This document shows, in pieces, positions 53,619-61,448 of a DNA stretch of 64,000 nucleotides. Under the pieces are notes generated by a model. It did not search any database. It had not been told where the DNA came from and saw nothing but the letters and a program-made list of their open reading frames with translations. The stretch is taken from positions 32,628 to 96,627 of the IMG/VR virus record IMGVR_UViG_3300029309_000005. One strand, 5' to 3'. Positions within the stretch are counted from its first letter, which is position 1, and each line of letters opens with the position of its first letter. The DNA is from a virus. The translations under genes were made by a program, and so were the position numbers.

Positions 53619-53989
53619 CAGCAATTCCACCTTTTCAACGCTGCACCCTTTGGTGTTAATTTACCGCCTTTACTGGTTGGCCCTTTGACTCCAGACATTC
53701 TGGCGCAAAAAGACTTTCGCCTCTTAGCCTTCTTTGATCCTGGTTTGAGTTTGCTAGGTTTGGTTGTGACAGGGGGCTTTAGATTCGCACCTTCTTTTCT
53801 TTTGAAGTGCGCTCTGCCTTTAGCACTCAATCCGCCCTTGCGACTGTGCTTCTTGGGATTGTAACCGTGAAACGGTTTGGACTTTTTCTTTGCCTTATTT
53901 AGTATAACTGTGGCAAGAATCTTATCTTGATTTGGCCTTATCATTACAGCCTTTGCTAAGACTTGACAAGTGCTACAATCGCAAATCAT
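53618..53989 (-). CDS. Basic FCARMSG-family protein (DUF6321-like)
   Basis: A 123-residue very basic protein with an N-terminal CDCSTC motif that could bind zinc. The C-terminal 85 residues (PFHGYNPKKHSRKGGLSAKGR, then RKSFCARMSGVKGP and LTPKGAALKRWNC) match a small family that I recall from marine phages as DUF6321; the number is from memory. Strong positive charge suggests DNA binding or packaging. It overlaps the upstream gene by four bases. Confidence 0.7.
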   Translation of the reverse strand: MICDCSTCQVLAKAVMIRPNQDKILATVILNKAKKKSKPFHGYNPKKHSRKGGLSAKGRAHFKRKEGANLKPPVTTKPSKLKPGSKKAKRRKSFCARMSGVKGPTSKGGKLTPKGAALKRWNC

Positions 53990-54273
53990 CCCAGTTTCGC
54001 CCTCACTTCTGCAATTGCCATTCTGCGACCTTCTTCCACATACTTTTCAAGATTTCCAACGTAGCCTTCTTTTGCTAATTCACTCATTACATAATCCTCT
54101 TGACCTGTTTCTAAGTGTGCTATTATTGTGTCTAAGAATAATTCTTTTGCCATTTTAGATATGTTGCCCAAACTCAGACTTTCCAACATTTCTCTGCGCT
54201 CTCTATCTTCAGGATTTTCGCTTGGTATATATCCTATTTTTAACAAATCCCAAGCCTTTTGAAATACAGTCAT
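53986..54273 (-). CDS. Tagged small helical protein on the minus strand
   Basis: A 95-residue protein starting MTVFQKAWDLLK (F4, W8, K12), followed by a mainly helical, acidic body. ATG 54273 overlaps the stop of the zinc-ribbon gene (54270-54443) as ATGA. Function unknown. It is the last tag-bearing gene before the replication genes. Confidence 0.65.
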   Translation of the reverse strand: MTVFQKAWDLLKIGYIPSENPEDRERREMLESLSLGNISKMAKELFLDTIIAHLETGQEDYVMSELAKEGYVGNLEKYVEEGRRMAIAEVRAKLG

Positions 54274-54443
54274 TTATTCTTCACCACTGGATTTGGCTTA
54301 CGCCAGATATAATTGCACAAAGGGCATTCCCATAAAAAGATTCTATCCCTACTTCCCGCATAGAAGCCATTTATCCTAATAGCCAAAACATCGGTATTAC
54401 AGTTAGAACAAGTCTGTGTTACTCGATCACGATAGGGTTTCAT
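54270..54443 (-). CDS. Zinc-ribbon mini protein
   Basis: A 57-residue protein found by reading the complementary strand. It contains CSNC near residues 12-15 and CPLC near 40-43, a standard zinc ribbon with 24 residues between. It is coupled on both sides by four-base ATGA overlaps, which strongly supports it being a real gene despite its length. Role in replication or transcription possible; unknown. Confidence 0.7.
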   Translation of the reverse strand: MKPYRDRVTQTCSNCNTDVLAIRINGFYAGSRDRIFLWECPLCNYIWRKPNPVVKNK

Positions 54444-55063
54444 TCTTCTTCGTCACCACTAGATTTGATTTGTATTTTAGTTCGTTTTCCATCCTTTTTC
54501 ACAACTAGATTACCATGCACCTTAATTCTGTAAGTTAAATTAGAAATATATTTCAATTGCCCTTGAAGTTTCTTAACCACGCTTCTAGCATAACCATTAG
54601 CCCAATCAGCGATTACTCTAGCATGATGTAAAGCAAACGCTTCTCCAAGTCTTGATGAGTCATCACAACCATTCCAAAATGCCAAATTGAATAAAGAATA
54701 TCTAGCAGATGTGTTTCTAACTACTGTTGACAATATATCTAATTCTCTTGTATTTACAGAATTCATTTTTAACATTCCTTTTACTAATTTCAAATCATAA
54801 CTAACAAGGGTTGAACCAGACAAGAATGGCTTTAATTGTTTTAATTGATGACTTTTGACTCTTGTTTCATCAAAAATAAAATCTTGACCTTCAGACCTTT
54901 GAAATAAGTGATAAGAATTGTCTTTGTATATCATTACTAAATCGACTCTAATCTTTGAAGGTTCAGAATAACCAGTATCTAATTCTGCTGGATCAGTGGT
55001 AGTAAAAACGACAATAGGAACAAGACCTTTTTTATCTAAAAACCGTCTTACCTTTTTCTTCAT
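54440..55063 (-). CDS. Unknown protein, possibly degenerate DnaQ-like fold
   Basis: A 207-residue protein starting at ATG 55063 after ggtgataaa (a longer in-frame start at 55102 would overlap the upstream gene). The order of strands and helices (IVVFTTTDPAELDTG, then STLVSYDLKLVKGML, then ELDILSTVVRN, then HHARVIADWANGY) loosely follows DEDD exonucleases, but the first acidic motif is missing, so activity is doubtful. It lies between zinc ribbon and helicase. Alternative: an unrelated small replication protein. Confidence 0.3.
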   Translation of the reverse strand: MKKKVRRFLDKKGLVPIVVFTTTDPAELDTGYSEPSKIRVDLVMIYKDNSYHLFQRSEGQDFIFDETRVKSHQLKQLKPFLSGSTLVSYDLKLVKGMLKMNSVNTRELDILSTVVRNTSARYSLFNLAFWNGCDDSSRLGEAFALHHARVIADWANGYARSVVKKLQGQLKYISNLTYRIKVHGNLVVKKDGKRTKIQIKSSGDEEE

Positions 55064-55067
55064 TTTA

Positions 55068-56519
55068 TCACCAATTGAAAGCGATAAAAGCATTTCTGCC
55101 ATCCATCAATCTATCAGCGTCAGGTGATTCAGTCAATTTCTTCAATCGTCTTTCTGCTGTCTTTTTACTTACGCCTTGATTTATCGCATATACTCTTTCT
55201 AGTTCCTTTTTTGCTACACATTCACGTTTAGATCTAGAGTGTGCTAGTTTCTTACACTTACTGTAAGCAATTTTCCATTCGTGCAAAGAAGCATCACGCT
55301 TCTTTTTTGCTTTGAAATCCTGCTTCTGCTCTAACCAAATACACAGATTGTGTAGATTGTCATAAATGATTTCAGTAGCCATCATGATGTGGTCGGCAGT
55401 AATTACTGAAGAACTCATTAGTGTAGCGATAATATTTCCAAATGTCATGGTATAGTTTTCAAGGTTAGGAATAAATGATGTTGCAGTTTCTCTAACATTA
55501 GCATCATGTATCTGGTTCACTAACTCATAGTAATCGGTTGTAGCGTTCAGTAATGCTGCATGATATGATTCATCAACAGTAAATATGTCATACGCATGTT
55601 TGTTAGCAACCATATCCCTTTCATGATCACTCATTGCATCCCAATCTTCTAAGGATAAATCTGCTGCTTTTAGCAATCTATCTCTAATCTGATCACGCTT
55701 TTCTAGTATGAAATCTGCCAACTCTCCGTAACCCCAAACTTTCTCAGGAACAGGCACATATGCGCCCTGTAATCGGTGTTCGCTGGTAGTTTGACGCTGC
55801 TCTTGGCTTACGTCATTTTGATATAGGAATACACGCTGGAAGAATCCTTTCTCTAATACATGGTGCATGATGTCCTTTGGAGGGAATGTAGTCGCCCATA
55901 TAGAAACTCCAGATACAACTTGGATGTCTGCCCCCTTCAATACCTTAGCCAAATTGTTAGTGGCAGAACCGATTGGGGCCATTGCTTCTTGCAGATACAG
56001 AATTTTCTCTGAGAAATATGACTTCTTATCGTCAAGTAATACACTTGCTTCATCAAATAGTAAAGTCTTGTAACCATTCAACAATCCTTTAGTTACCTTG
56101 TATTCCATTTTACCAGTCGGCTTACCTTCTTCATCATACTCTGGTTCTTGATCCACGTGGCCTAGCAGCCCTGCATCAGAACCAGATGTGAACTTAGCAC
56201 TCTCAACTTCGCAAGCATCAAGTAATTGCTTCGTAAATTCGTAAGCGGCAGATTTACCAGTTCGAGATTGTTGAATCCAATATACATGCACTCTAGTATC
56301 TAAATGTGAACCATGAATTGGAACACGGACATATGGTGCAATGACTTGCCCTGTGACATAGAATAAAGACAACATCCCTGCGAACTCATTGAAGAAAGAT
56401 ACAGTGTTGAATCTATCAATGTATTCTTTGATAAATCTACTTCCTTCAAATGGTGTTTTGATTAGTGTATAATCATGCCATTTTCGGTTTCCTGAATCTG
56501 ATGTAGGCTTTAGTAACAT
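55068..56519 (-). CDS. P-loop helicase-like ATPase
   Basis: A 483-residue protein. ATG 56519 is chosen because aggagg lies before it; a start six codons upstream would include that site. Walker A is QQSRTGKS at residues 83-90, Walker B is LLFDEAS near 154-159, and a later region (RVFLYQND near 235) may hold a sensor. The second half is helical with Lys/Arg at the end and an HTH-like tail. This plan resembles DUF3987/MCM-like replicative helicases of mobile elements. It probably unwinds DNA for the primase encoded in the same operon. Confidence 0.55.
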   Translation of the reverse strand: MLLKPTSDSGNRKWHDYTLIKTPFEGSRFIKEYIDRFNTVSFFNEFAGMLSLFYVTGQVIAPYVRVPIHGSHLDTRVHVYWIQQSRTGKSAAYEFTKQLLDACEVESAKFTSGSDAGLLGHVDQEPEYDEEGKPTGKMEYKVTKGLLNGYKTLLFDEASVLLDDKKSYFSEKILYLQEAMAPIGSATNNLAKVLKGADIQVVSGVSIWATTFPPKDIMHHVLEKGFFQRVFLYQNDVSQEQRQTTSEHRLQGAYVPVPEKVWGYGELADFILEKRDQIRDRLLKAADLSLEDWDAMSDHERDMVANKHAYDIFTVDESYHAALLNATTDYYELVNQIHDANVRETATSFIPNLENYTMTFGNIIATLMSSSVITADHIMMATEIIYDNLHNLCIWLEQKQDFKAKKKRDASLHEWKIAYSKCKKLAHSRSKRECVAKKELERVYAINQGVSKKTAERRLKKLTESPDADRLMDGRNAFIAFNW

Positions 56520-56560
56520 ATTATTCCTCCTTCTCATTCTTGGGCATCATAATCCACCGT

Positions 56561-56580
56561 AAGTATCGTATATCAATCCT
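56561..56580 (-). promoter_or_regulatory. Possible TATA-like region before the helicase gene
   Basis: On the minus strand attgatatacgatactt lies about 50 bases before ATG 56519 in a 68-base gap, followed by the aggagg site. The distance allows a short leader. A weak candidate. Confidence 0.25.
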
Positions 56581-56587
56581 CACCTTA

Positions 56588-57298
56588 TCATGCCCTGGAC
56601 ATTCTAATTTTCTCTTGGGCCACCGGAGTTTCACTGTTAAATGCTTGCAGTATTCTTTTGGCCCTAACCTTTCCTATACCTTCAACCGCTTGTAATTCTT
56701 TTTCATTCAGTGACGATATTTCAACAATAGAGCCATACATTTCCAACAGGCGTTTCGCTATCGCTATACTACATCCTGCACCCTGTAATATGTCAATACG
56801 CATATCTTCTGTCGCAGTTTTTCTCAATAATCTATATGTTGATGATGAACCTAAAGTGCCATGTTTTTCAAATCGTTTGCAGATAAAACGTGCAGCGAGT
56901 GATTTGTTAGGGAATGTCAAAATGGAAATGTCATAGTCAGTCGAAAATCTAGCGAGAGAACCAGTAAATGAGCCAAAGACCTTTGCATAAGGTATGTTTT
57001 TGCCACGCTTCTTTCCTTTAGCAATGTGTTGATCGAGCGTTCCATGAACTAGCAAAATCGCTGAATTGTAATTATCTTCAAGATTCTGCAATTGGCGTTC
57101 TAAATGCCCTGAATAAAGGCTTTGAAGATAATCTTCTATGGATTTCGCTTCGATGCCGACATCAGCAAAACAATAATCTGTAATCATGGTTTGACGCATT
57201 TGATAATTTAATTTATTTTTATCACAATACTTCATTACTAATTGCTCTAATCCAGAACGCTCTCGATTATCAATAAAAAGAATACGTTGATCAGTCAT
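56588..57298 (-). CDS. ERCC4/XPF-Hef family structure-specific nuclease
   Basis: A 236-residue protein. The N-terminal ERCC4 nuclease shows FIDNRE near residues 8-13 and IEAKSIED near 50-57, corresponding to the family's V-E-R-K-x3-D motif with Arg replaced by Ala. The catalytic E, K and D are retained. Two helix-hairpin-helix motifs occupy about residues 170-222 (ILQGAGCSIAIAKRL; LQAVEGIGKVRAKRIL). Such nucleases cut branched DNA and are archaeal/eukaryotic, with no helicase part here. Good evidence for an archaeal host. Confidence 0.85.
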   Translation of the reverse strand: MTDQRILFIDNRERSGLEQLVMKYCDKNKLNYQMRQTMITDYCFADVGIEAKSIEDYLQSLYSGHLERQLQNLEDNYNSAILLVHGTLDQHIAKGKKRGKNIPYAKVFGSFTGSLARFSTDYDISILTFPNKSLAARFICKRFEKHGTLGSSSTYRLLRKTATEDMRIDILQGAGCSIAIAKRLLEMYGSIVEISSLNEKELQAVEGIGKVRAKRILQAFNSETPVAQEKIRMSRA

Positions 57299-57310
57299 TA
57301 CTAACCTCTC

Positions 57311-57445
57311 CTAGTCTTTCTCCTTTAATTTCACAGGCTTAGGTATATTCTTTGAAAATCGCTCATTACAACAAGCGCAAGTGATTGATGGATGGTATCG
57401 CAAACTCATCCAATCTAGTTTAGTCCAATGAGAACGGTCACTCAT
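57311..57445 (-). CDS. CxCC mini protein
   Basis: A 44-residue protein read on the minus strand with a CACC motif near residues 23-26, reminiscent of half a zinc ribbon. ATG 57445 overlaps the stop of the gene before by ATGA, and the gene after starts 13 bases beyond its TAG with gagagg between. Coupling supports translation; function unknown. Confidence 0.55.
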   Translation of the reverse strand: MSDRSHWTKLDWMSLRYHPSITCACCNERFSKNIPKPVKLKEKD

Positions 57446-57711
57446 TCCTTCACCTCCGTTTCATCATTTCCAATCACTTGTTGAGCCAGCGTTAAACTGT
57501 TTAACATATCCACTACCAAAGAAGCCCAGTTAGGATCTTGAGTTACGGCAACCATGTTATCTGTTTGGCATATCTCAAAGAATCCAGATTGGTTTGACCT
57601 TCTAAAAGACCAATCCAATACCTCTGGCGGTGCTTCTCCCTTGTGGTGTGCTTGTAGCATTTCTTCTGCTTTCTTTCTTCTTATTTCTTCTAATTCTTTT
57701 TCTTCGCTCAT
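57442..57711 (-). CDS. Hypothetical acidic protein
   Basis: An 89-residue protein with a charged helical N-terminus (about residues 3-25) and a small mixed domain. Its start overlaps the primase stop by four bases and its stop overlaps the next start. No motif recognised; coupling suggests that it belongs to the replication operon. Confidence 0.55.
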   Translation of the reverse strand: MSEEKELEEIRRKKAEEMLQAHHKGEAPPEVLDWSFRRSNQSGFFEICQTDNMVAVTQDPNWASLVVDMLNSLTLAQQVIGNDETEVKE

Positions 57712-58805
57712 GCGGTTGCCCCCTTTTCATCATAGTAAGGACACTTGCCCACACACAATCCTTCATGGTATATCGTGGGGCAGGTTGGAGTTAGATAGTA
57801 TCTTTCAACTCCATGAGTTAGATATTTGCTGGTTTCACTTGGTTTGTAATCAGCCCATTCTAATGAACGGATAAAGGCATGAGTTAGAGTTAATACTTCT
57901 TGATTAGATACTGTGCTTGATCGTGGCGGTCTAGCAAAATTGCGAAAGTAGTCCATCAGATACATCATTAAATAGGAACGGGGCTTGTGGGGCGGGTTAC
58001 TACCCTTTTCACATGCGGCTTGGGCTAGGCATGGCAACATTGGAATGTTATTTATGCGTTCTATGTCAATTTCAATATCTCCCGCTTCAAATGATTTAGC
58101 CACGCTGTTACTCGAATCGAATAGATTGATTGAATCTCTCTCTATGATTTTAATTGACATGCCCTTTCCTTCATACAGATTCATACCTGGTGCGGGTTCC
58201 TGTGCTTTAGTGACAATGTAATTCCATCCCTGCATCAAATCCTCTCTCCACACAGGTATTCCCCAAATTTGTCGTTTGAAATTGTATGTGTTTGGTATTC
58301 TTATGTGACGGTCAGGGCGGAATGAAACAACTGGGTCAAGAGTTTTCAAATCGTGCGTTTTTACCCACTGATTAATAATCATTCGACCAGAAAAAAGCAA
58401 ATCAGACATTTTGTTAGGAGGCAAAATATACTCTTGATCTAATTTCACCCAAATGTGAAAACCGCCTCCAGTGAACCATATTGCATGTTGGATATTGTTT
58501 GTTGATAATTCCGAAGATATTGTTTCGACTTCTTTACAGCATGATTCCTTTGCTAAGTTTTCTTCATAACTATGCACACGCAAGGCTTGATCAGCATCGA
58601 AATCCATTACAAAGTGGGGAATAATTGCAGTATTGTATTCACATCGGTTGCCCTTTGTTTTCAAATCTCTGAATCCATATACAGTAGTCGTCAGATTTCC
58701 TTTACCATTTGTAGTCTTAATGTAATGCTCTAACTGCTTTTTGTTGTGAATAACCTTGCGTGTTCTCATATCAATTTCACGTGGAAAATGGTCGAAAAGA
58801 GCCAT
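57708..58805 (-). CDS. PriS-PriL fused archaeo-eukaryotic primase
   Basis: A 365-residue primase. The catalytic AEP domain shows MDFDAD at 67-72 (metal-binding acids), GGGFHIW at 113-119, and a later basic motif (SFRPDRHIRIPNT at 161-173). The C-terminal part keeps four cysteines, C259, C342, C351 and C355, in a pattern like the iron-sulfur domain of archaeal PriL (LPC ... PTC ... GLC ... GKC). Archaea normally use two proteins; fusion into one chain is known from some archaeal plasmids such as pTN2. It makes RNA or DNA primers and may also polymerise. ATG 58805 used. Confidence 0.8.
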   Translation of the reverse strand: MALFDHFPREIDMRTRKVIHNKKQLEHYIKTTNGKGNLTTTVYGFRDLKTKGNRCEYNTAIIPHFVMDFDADQALRVHSYEENLAKESCCKEVETISSELSTNNIQHAIWFTGGGFHIWVKLDQEYILPPNKMSDLLFSGRMIINQWVKTHDLKTLDPVVSFRPDRHIRIPNTYNFKRQIWGIPVWREDLMQGWNYIVTKAQEPAPGMNLYEGKGMSIKIIERDSINLFDSSNSVAKSFEAGDIEIDIERINNIPMLPCLAQAACEKGSNPPHKPRSYLMMYLMDYFRNFARPPRSSTVSNQEVLTLTHAFIRSLEWADYKPSETSKYLTHGVERYYLTPTCPTIYHEGLCVGKCPYYDEKGATA

Positions 58806-58853
58806 TCAGTCACCACCAAAAAAACGGTTGAGATATGAAATCCCAACAGGCAC
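58806..58853 (-). CDS. Possible 15-residue peptide before primase
   Basis: GTG 58853 follows aaggag at good distance and opens a 15-codon frame ending TGA directly before the primase ATG. It fills most of an otherwise unexplained 72-base gap. It may be a leader peptide for coupling or chance. Confidence 0.2.
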   Translation of the reverse strand: MPVGISYLNRFFGGD

Positions 58854-58877
58854 GAAAAAATCTCCTTAACATTATTC

Positions 58878-59891
58878 TCACCCTGTTTTTGGTCTTAACT
58901 CATGTGGCATCATATGACGCTCATATTTAGGACAGTAGCCCTTTATTGCACACCAAGGTTCACAAAAGTATCTTTCTGAGCCAGAGGGCTTTACTGCAAA
59001 CATCTTGCCGTCATTATCGCCTTTGTATCTCAAATGTGCAGACACTAATGCTTTCAAGTCTGTCAGCATATCCAATAAGACTTTGCTCTTTACAGGCTCA
59101 ACAAAGCGGTATAACTCACTTGGGTTATGTTCATGTCCTCTTGTGTGATCCCAACCCCAATAAGAAGCCTTTACACCTCCAAAATCGGGCTGTGTGGATT
59201 TACTGAGCATATATACATAGAATGCCATCTCCTTTGCCATGCTCTGATATTTGGTTTTCTTATCTTTCCATAGACCAGTTTTCAATTCATGAACATGATA
59301 ATCACCATTATCGTCTAAAAATAGTCTATCAATAAAACCATTCAGATGAACCTGAACTTTAGTGCCATTGATGTCTAATTCAACTAAGGCATCGACTCCT
59401 AATTCATTACCAACTGGTTTGAAAGCGTTTGGATTAGACACCATGAAACGCTTTGCTTCTCCTACCATTAACTTTGATAGATGAGCAGGTTCGCCTAATG
59501 TATAGTCATTACCAGTGGGTTTAGCATACTCGTCATCCCAACCCTTCTTTATCTGCTTCTCTGGAATAAGCGTATGAAAATAATCTTTTACTGCATCATA
59601 ACCTCTTTCCTCCTTCAAAGATGTAGCATGTTCAATGTCAAGACTATGCCCCATGATAAACTCATATGCGTCATGCACATTTGTTCCTCGAATCATGTTG
59701 TCATTCTCTGGCTCTTTCACTCCTAAAACATACTTGGCGAAGTATTGTTGTTCACATGTTTGGAATGCGCCCAACGATGATTTACTTACTCTTAGAACCT
59801 TATCATCTGCCATGCCTGGATGCCACGCATAGGTTGAAAATAGCGTTCCGCTTACGGGAACTGGTCTTGGCTTTGGTGGCCTAATCTTCAT
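58878..59891 (-). CDS. RecB/Cas4-like Fe-S nuclease
   Basis: A 337-residue PD-(D/E)xK nuclease; ATG 59891 preferred. The segment VSKSSLGAFQTCEQQYF carries the first Cys near residue 46, GFIDR near 185 and HELKTG near 200 give the active-site D and E-x-K, and three cysteines at about 310, 314 and 320 (CEPWCAIKGYC) complete a four-Cys cluster like that of AddB and Cas4. It probably resects DNA ends for recombination or packaging. Confidence 0.8.
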   Translation of the reverse strand: MKIRPPKPRPVPVSGTLFSTYAWHPGMADDKVLRVSKSSLGAFQTCEQQYFAKYVLGVKEPENDNMIRGTNVHDAYEFIMGHSLDIEHATSLKEERGYDAVKDYFHTLIPEKQIKKGWDDEYAKPTGNDYTLGEPAHLSKLMVGEAKRFMVSNPNAFKPVGNELGVDALVELDINGTKVQVHLNGFIDRLFLDDNGDYHVHELKTGLWKDKKTKYQSMAKEMAFYVYMLSKSTQPDFGGVKASYWGWDHTRGHEHNPSELYRFVEPVKSKVLLDMLTDLKALVSAHLRYKGDNDGKMFAVKPSGSERYFCEPWCAIKGYCPKYERHMMPHELRPKTG

Positions 59892-59893
59892 AA

Positions 59894-60184
59894 TCAAACA
59901 TCCATGTAAGTTTCTATTCTAATCGTATATTTCAAACCTATTGTGTCAAGAAGTTCTTGTATCTTAATTACCGCTTCATCTTTAGTCAAAGAATTAGGAT
60001 GCTGTAAAGACCAATCTAAATACCAATCGAACAGGCCATGAGAATCAATTCCAGTATCAAAACTTATTCCATAGTCGTCACGCAATTTGCCAACTGCTGC
60101 GAAAACAGGCTCTGCTTCTTCTGAATGAATACTTATTACATTGCCCACTCGGATCTTGACCGGCTTCGGCAGGTCGTCAGTCAT
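59894..60184 (-). CDS. Hypothetical small protein
   Basis: A 96-residue acidic protein with mixed strands and helices (KIRVGNVISIH, LTKDEAVIKIQELLDTIGL). No motif recognised. Lies between ATPase and nuclease and is likely co-transcribed; its TGA is two bases from the nuclease start. Confidence 0.5.
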   Translation of the reverse strand: MTDDLPKPVKIRVGNVISIHSEEAEPVFAAVGKLRDDYGISFDTGIDSHGLFDWYLDWSLQHPNSLTKDEAVIKIQELLDTIGLKYTIRIETYMDV

Positions 60185-60196
60185 CTACTTTCACCT

Positions 60197-61432
60197 TTAT
60201 TCCTCTGTTTCAAGAGTGTGAATATCGCTAGAATGCTCAAAAGACCCGTCTTTCAAGCCCTCATAGCCAAACCATTGACCGTCTGTGCCTTCCTGCTGCT
60301 TGAACAGGATTACAGGCTCAGGTAGGCGCAGGGATGTGCGATTAAACTTCATTCTAGCCCTTGAGATAACTTCGCCAGTCAAAGAGCCTAACTCATCACG
60401 TTCTTCTTCTAATGTGACTTCGATTAGTTGTTCTAGGTCACGCTCAGTGTCTTTCAACCATGCTGGCACATCAGCACCCATGATTTCATTGCCGTTAGAA
60501 TCGTATGATGGCTTTACACCAGTGATAACATAGACATGAACATTCAATCGTGCCAACTCTTGAAACGCATTCATAGCAGCCTGGTATCTGTTCTTTCTAA
60601 ACTCCCAATTGAATCTGCCAACCTTAGTGGCCGTCTTTCTGCCAGATACATCAACAGCATCATCTCCAAGGTCTAAGTCCTCTATCTTCATTGCAGTTCC
60701 ACAAACATGAAGCCAGTGATCCATGCCATCGAAAACAAAGGTCTTGAGATATGGATTTGGCATTCTGCCATGTAGTTTGAAGTATTCATCCTGTGATTCA
60801 GCAATTTCAAGAGCATACAGTAAGTCATCCATAGCCTTGTTGAAAGTTTCTGGATAGTTGAAAGGAACACGACTCTTGGACTTTCTATTCAAAACCCAAG
60901 GATTCAACACTACGATGTTTTCTTGCTTATCTCTATGATGTGCAGATGTAGTTGAATCGCCTCCACCATCAAAGTCCGAAATAAATATCATTGCACCATT
61001 AGCAATTTCTTCATCAGTCAGAGAATCTGTTAGCATACCAGTTTTACCGGCCTTTCTGCCACCTACAACTCCGCACAGAACCTTGCGTGTATCTCGAACA
61101 TGTGTGGATCGAGATGCTGCAACTCTTTTCCATGCAGGATTGGCTGATTGAGGCAGCGACCATTCTCCGCTTGGTGCTGCTGCTACAATAGCATCTTCTT
61201 CAATTTCCAATGGCGGTGCTTCATCAACCAAAGCCTCAATCGGTATTTCCTCAAGAGTTGAAATCGAAACCGATACACCCTTCTTAGGCGGTGAATACAC
61301 TGGTGCTTCACCAACGCTAGAAGTTGAAGGCAAATCCTTTGGGTCTTGATTTACCGGCTTCTCTTGTCTTTCTGATACATCCTTGTTAGTATCAACTGCT
61401 TTCCAATTATCTAAAAATCCTGTTCCTGTCAT
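60197..61432 (-). CDS. Sak4-like RecA-fold ATPase
   Basis: A 411-residue protein. After a disordered N-terminus (about 1-105), Walker A is GGRKAGKT at 124-131 and Walker B is KTFVFDGMD at 230-238. The domain plan matches the Sak4/AAA_24 type phage RecA-like ATPases involved in single-strand annealing and recombination. C-terminus is acidic. Placed between the ssDNA-binding candidate and RecB-like nuclease, as expected for a recombination set. Confidence 0.7.
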   Translation of the reverse strand: MTGTGFLDNWKAVDTNKDVSERQEKPVNQDPKDLPSTSSVGEAPVYSPPKKGVSVSISTLEEIPIEALVDEAPPLEIEEDAIVAAAPSGEWSLPQSANPAWKRVAASRSTHVRDTRKVLCGVVGGRKAGKTGMLTDSLTDEEIANGAMIFISDFDGGGDSTTSAHHRDKQENIVVLNPWVLNRKSKSRVPFNYPETFNKAMDDLLYALEIAESQDEYFKLHGRMPNPYLKTFVFDGMDHWLHVCGTAMKIEDLDLGDDAVDVSGRKTATKVGRFNWEFRKNRYQAAMNAFQELARLNVHVYVITGVKPSYDSNGNEIMGADVPAWLKDTERDLEQLIEVTLEEERDELGSLTGEVISRARMKFNRTSLRLPEPVILFKQQEGTDGQWFGYEGLKDGSFEHSSDIHTLETEE

Positions 61433-61448
61433 CTAGGCTCACTCCTTA

